Assembly: GCA_038093975.1 (NCBI GenBank)
Contig: JBBPTG010000394.1
Location: 1 to 16,892 of the forward strand
Source of the DNA: Chalciporus piperatus
Lineage: Eukaryota > Basidiomycota > Agaricomycetes > Boletales > Boletaceae
Reading direction: 5' to 3'
DNA: 16,892 nucleotides
Part shown: piece after piece, positions 15,718 through 16,892 of the stretch
How the letters are laid out: every line of letters begins with the position of its first letter
Numbering within the stretch: the stretch's first letter is position 1
Made by a program: the position numbers and the translations under genes
Notes under the pieces: model-generated
Database searches by the model: none
Told to the model about the DNA's origin: nothing
The model's input: the letters and a program-made list of their open reading frames with translations, nothing else

Positions 15718-16892
15718 CGAGCAGATGGCGGTGTGACTGGAGGTGCAGGTGGAGGTGCCGGTGGGGTTTCCGGGCGTGCTGGCTGGGGATCAGGGGCGGG
15801 TTTAACCGCATCAGACTGATCGTCAGAGGAGTCAGAGTCTGAAGACTTGTTTTCATCATCGGTGTGTCGATGTGCTTCAGTGGGTGGGTGACTTACAGGC
15901 CTGTGAGGGCGTGCACCGGGACACTTAGGAAACAAATGCTCATCAAAGATGGCATGTGCCGACATGTGCATGGAGTTGTTGGGGCGCATGAAAATGTAGT
16001 TGCGCTCACTCCCAGGGGCAACACCGAGATAAATCATCAATTGTGACTTTGGTTGTAGTTTCCCTTTCCTTGTTTCATCGGGAAGATGCACGTATGCACC
16101 ACATCCGAATACTCTTAGGTGGGAGACGGAGGATTGTTCCCCTGTAAGTTTCTCCATAGGAGTCTTCCAGTTCAACCTAGCCATTGGTGTACGATTGTAC
16201 ACGTGGGATGCATGCGTTAAAGCGAATTCCCAGTAAGAATCGGGTAGGCAAGCGTGTAAACGCATCGCCTGTGCTTTGTCCATTAATGTGCGGATTAAGC
16301 GTTCCGCACGCCCGTTCTGCTGATGTGCGTATGGGGCGGACTGTTGAATACGGATGCCTTCATCGCGCATGTATTCCGTGAATGCCTTGGAGGTGTATTC
16401 GCCTCCGGCATCGGATTTCCAAGCCTTTACTTTGGCGTTGTACTGTGTGCGGACGAAAGCAATGAATTGTTTGACCATTTTAAGGGTCTGGTCCTTGGTG
16501 CGTATAAGGGCGAGCCAGGACATTGACGTGAAGTCATCGTAGAATACGACCGCGTATTTAAACTTATGGTACGATTCTATTTCGAATGACTTGAGATCAG
16601 AGTGAATTAACTCAAATGGAGCGCTTGCGCGCGTCTCAGTATGAGGAAATGTCCTGTTAGGCTGTTTGCCGAGTTCGCAGCCGGGACAAATTGGAGGGTT
16701 GGACGGAATATCAACGTCCGGGAAATCTTTGAGATGTTTGCGTGCGGCTTTGAGCACGTCACGCGAGGGATGACCGAGGCGGCGGTGTAGCAAGTCGTAG
16801 TCCACAGCGGCCATGCTGATAGGCTTGGCATGTGGTTTGACGGTTGGTGCTTTGATCCAGTACATGGTATCACGACCATGTGAGTGAAACGA
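15678..16892 (-). CDS. pol: Ty1/copia pol fragment: pre-integrase zinc finger and integrase core
   Basis: The frame is open from the window edge at 16892 to TGA at 15680-15678. Numbered from the Met at 16865, H27 and H32 (LLHRRLGHPS) with C60 and C63 (CPGC) form the integrase zinc-binding site. The catalytic triad is D90 (LIHSDLK), D152 (SDAGGEY) and E188 (GRAERLI), a D-x61-D-x35-E spacing. NRTPMARLNWKTPME and LRVFGCGAYVHLPD are the usual copia blocks after the core. Residues about 320-382 are a disordered acidic then Pro-rich linker. No reverse transcriptase or RNase H follows, because the last 12 or so residues come from the end of the foldback-like element. The upstream part (gag, protease) is off-window. 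No internal stop is seen. It is a fragment and not functional alone. Confidence 0.92.
   Translation of the reverse strand, partial: SFHSHGRDTMYWIKAPTVKPHAKPISMAAVDYDLLHRRLGHPSRDVLKAARKHLKDFPDVDIPSNPPICPGCELGKQPNRTFPHTETRASAPFELIHSDLKSFEIESYHKFKYAVVFYDDFTSMSWLALIRTKDQTLKMVKQFIAFVRTQYNAKVKAWKSDAGGEYTSKAFTEYMRDEGIRIQQSAPYAHQQNGRAERLIRTLMDKAQAMRLHACLPDSYWEFALTHASHVYNRTPMARLNWKTPMEKLTGEQSSVSHLRVFGCGAYVHLPDETRKGKLQPKSQLMIYLGVAPGSERNYIFMRPNNSMHMSAHAIFDEHLFPKCPGARPHRPVSHPPTEAHRHTDDENKSSDSDSSDDQSDAVKPAPDPQPARPETPPAPPPAPPVTPPSARISKTAKSLKLLE

Noticed and set aside
12430..15727. Target-site duplication around the foldback-like element
   Set aside because: I compared 4-10 base flanks outside CATCAG on both sides and found no convincing direct match. 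The matching bases just inside are inverted, so they belong to the terminal repeat.

Overview
This window looks like repeat-rich accessory DNA from a mushroom-forming basidiomycete (Agaricomycetes). The evidence is gene style: many very short introns, mostly 47-64 bases with GT...AG ends and CTNAY-like branch points, splitting small exons. It also carries protein families I know as lineage-expanded in basidiomycetes: a DUF6532-type protein, a TET/JBP-like 2-oxoglutarate dioxygenase, and low-complexity proteins with Cys clusters. Chromovirus and copia retrotransposon remnants fit as well. There is no prokaryotic gene organisation. All splice models were built by hand; they keep frame across every junction except where stated.

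Layout, left to right. (1) 40-493 is an LTR in minus orientation that cuts off the 3' end of a minus-strand gene (494-917). (2) 1354-4061 is a nine-exon plus-strand gene of unknown function, with a C-terminal tandem exon-plus-intron duplication and an AT-hook-like tail. It converges on a minus-strand Zn2Cys6-like gene (5944-4184) whose 5' end was cut by a retroelement. (3) 5945-8279 is the 3' part of a minus-strand Ty3/gypsy chromovirus: 3' LTR, polypurine tract, and pol fragment with RNase H end, integrase and chromodomain. (4) 8280-8695 is AT-rich debris. (5) 10492-8696 is an apparently intact eight-exon DUF6532-like gene. (6) 12430-10743 is a TET/JBP-like dioxygenase gene on the same strand. 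Its catalytic residues are present, but one intron has AT instead of GT at its 5' end and the gene start is not visible. (7) 12440-15717 is a 3.3 kb foldback-like element. Its inverted arms are made of short CAGT/ACTG subrepeats, and its centre holds six hairpins at about 145-base spacing followed by a 71-base minisatellite. (8) 15678-16892 is a minus-strand Ty1/copia integrase fragment whose 3' end is cut by the foldback element.

The genes do not form a pathway. The window reads as layered insertions: a chromovirus into a Zn-cluster gene, an LTR into another gene, and a foldback-like element sitting between a dioxygenase gene and a copia pol. The best candidates for something not well described are the foldback-like element with its phased hairpins, the dioxygenase gene next to it with the damaged splice donor, and the excess of the palindrome CGGCCG across the two convergent genes.
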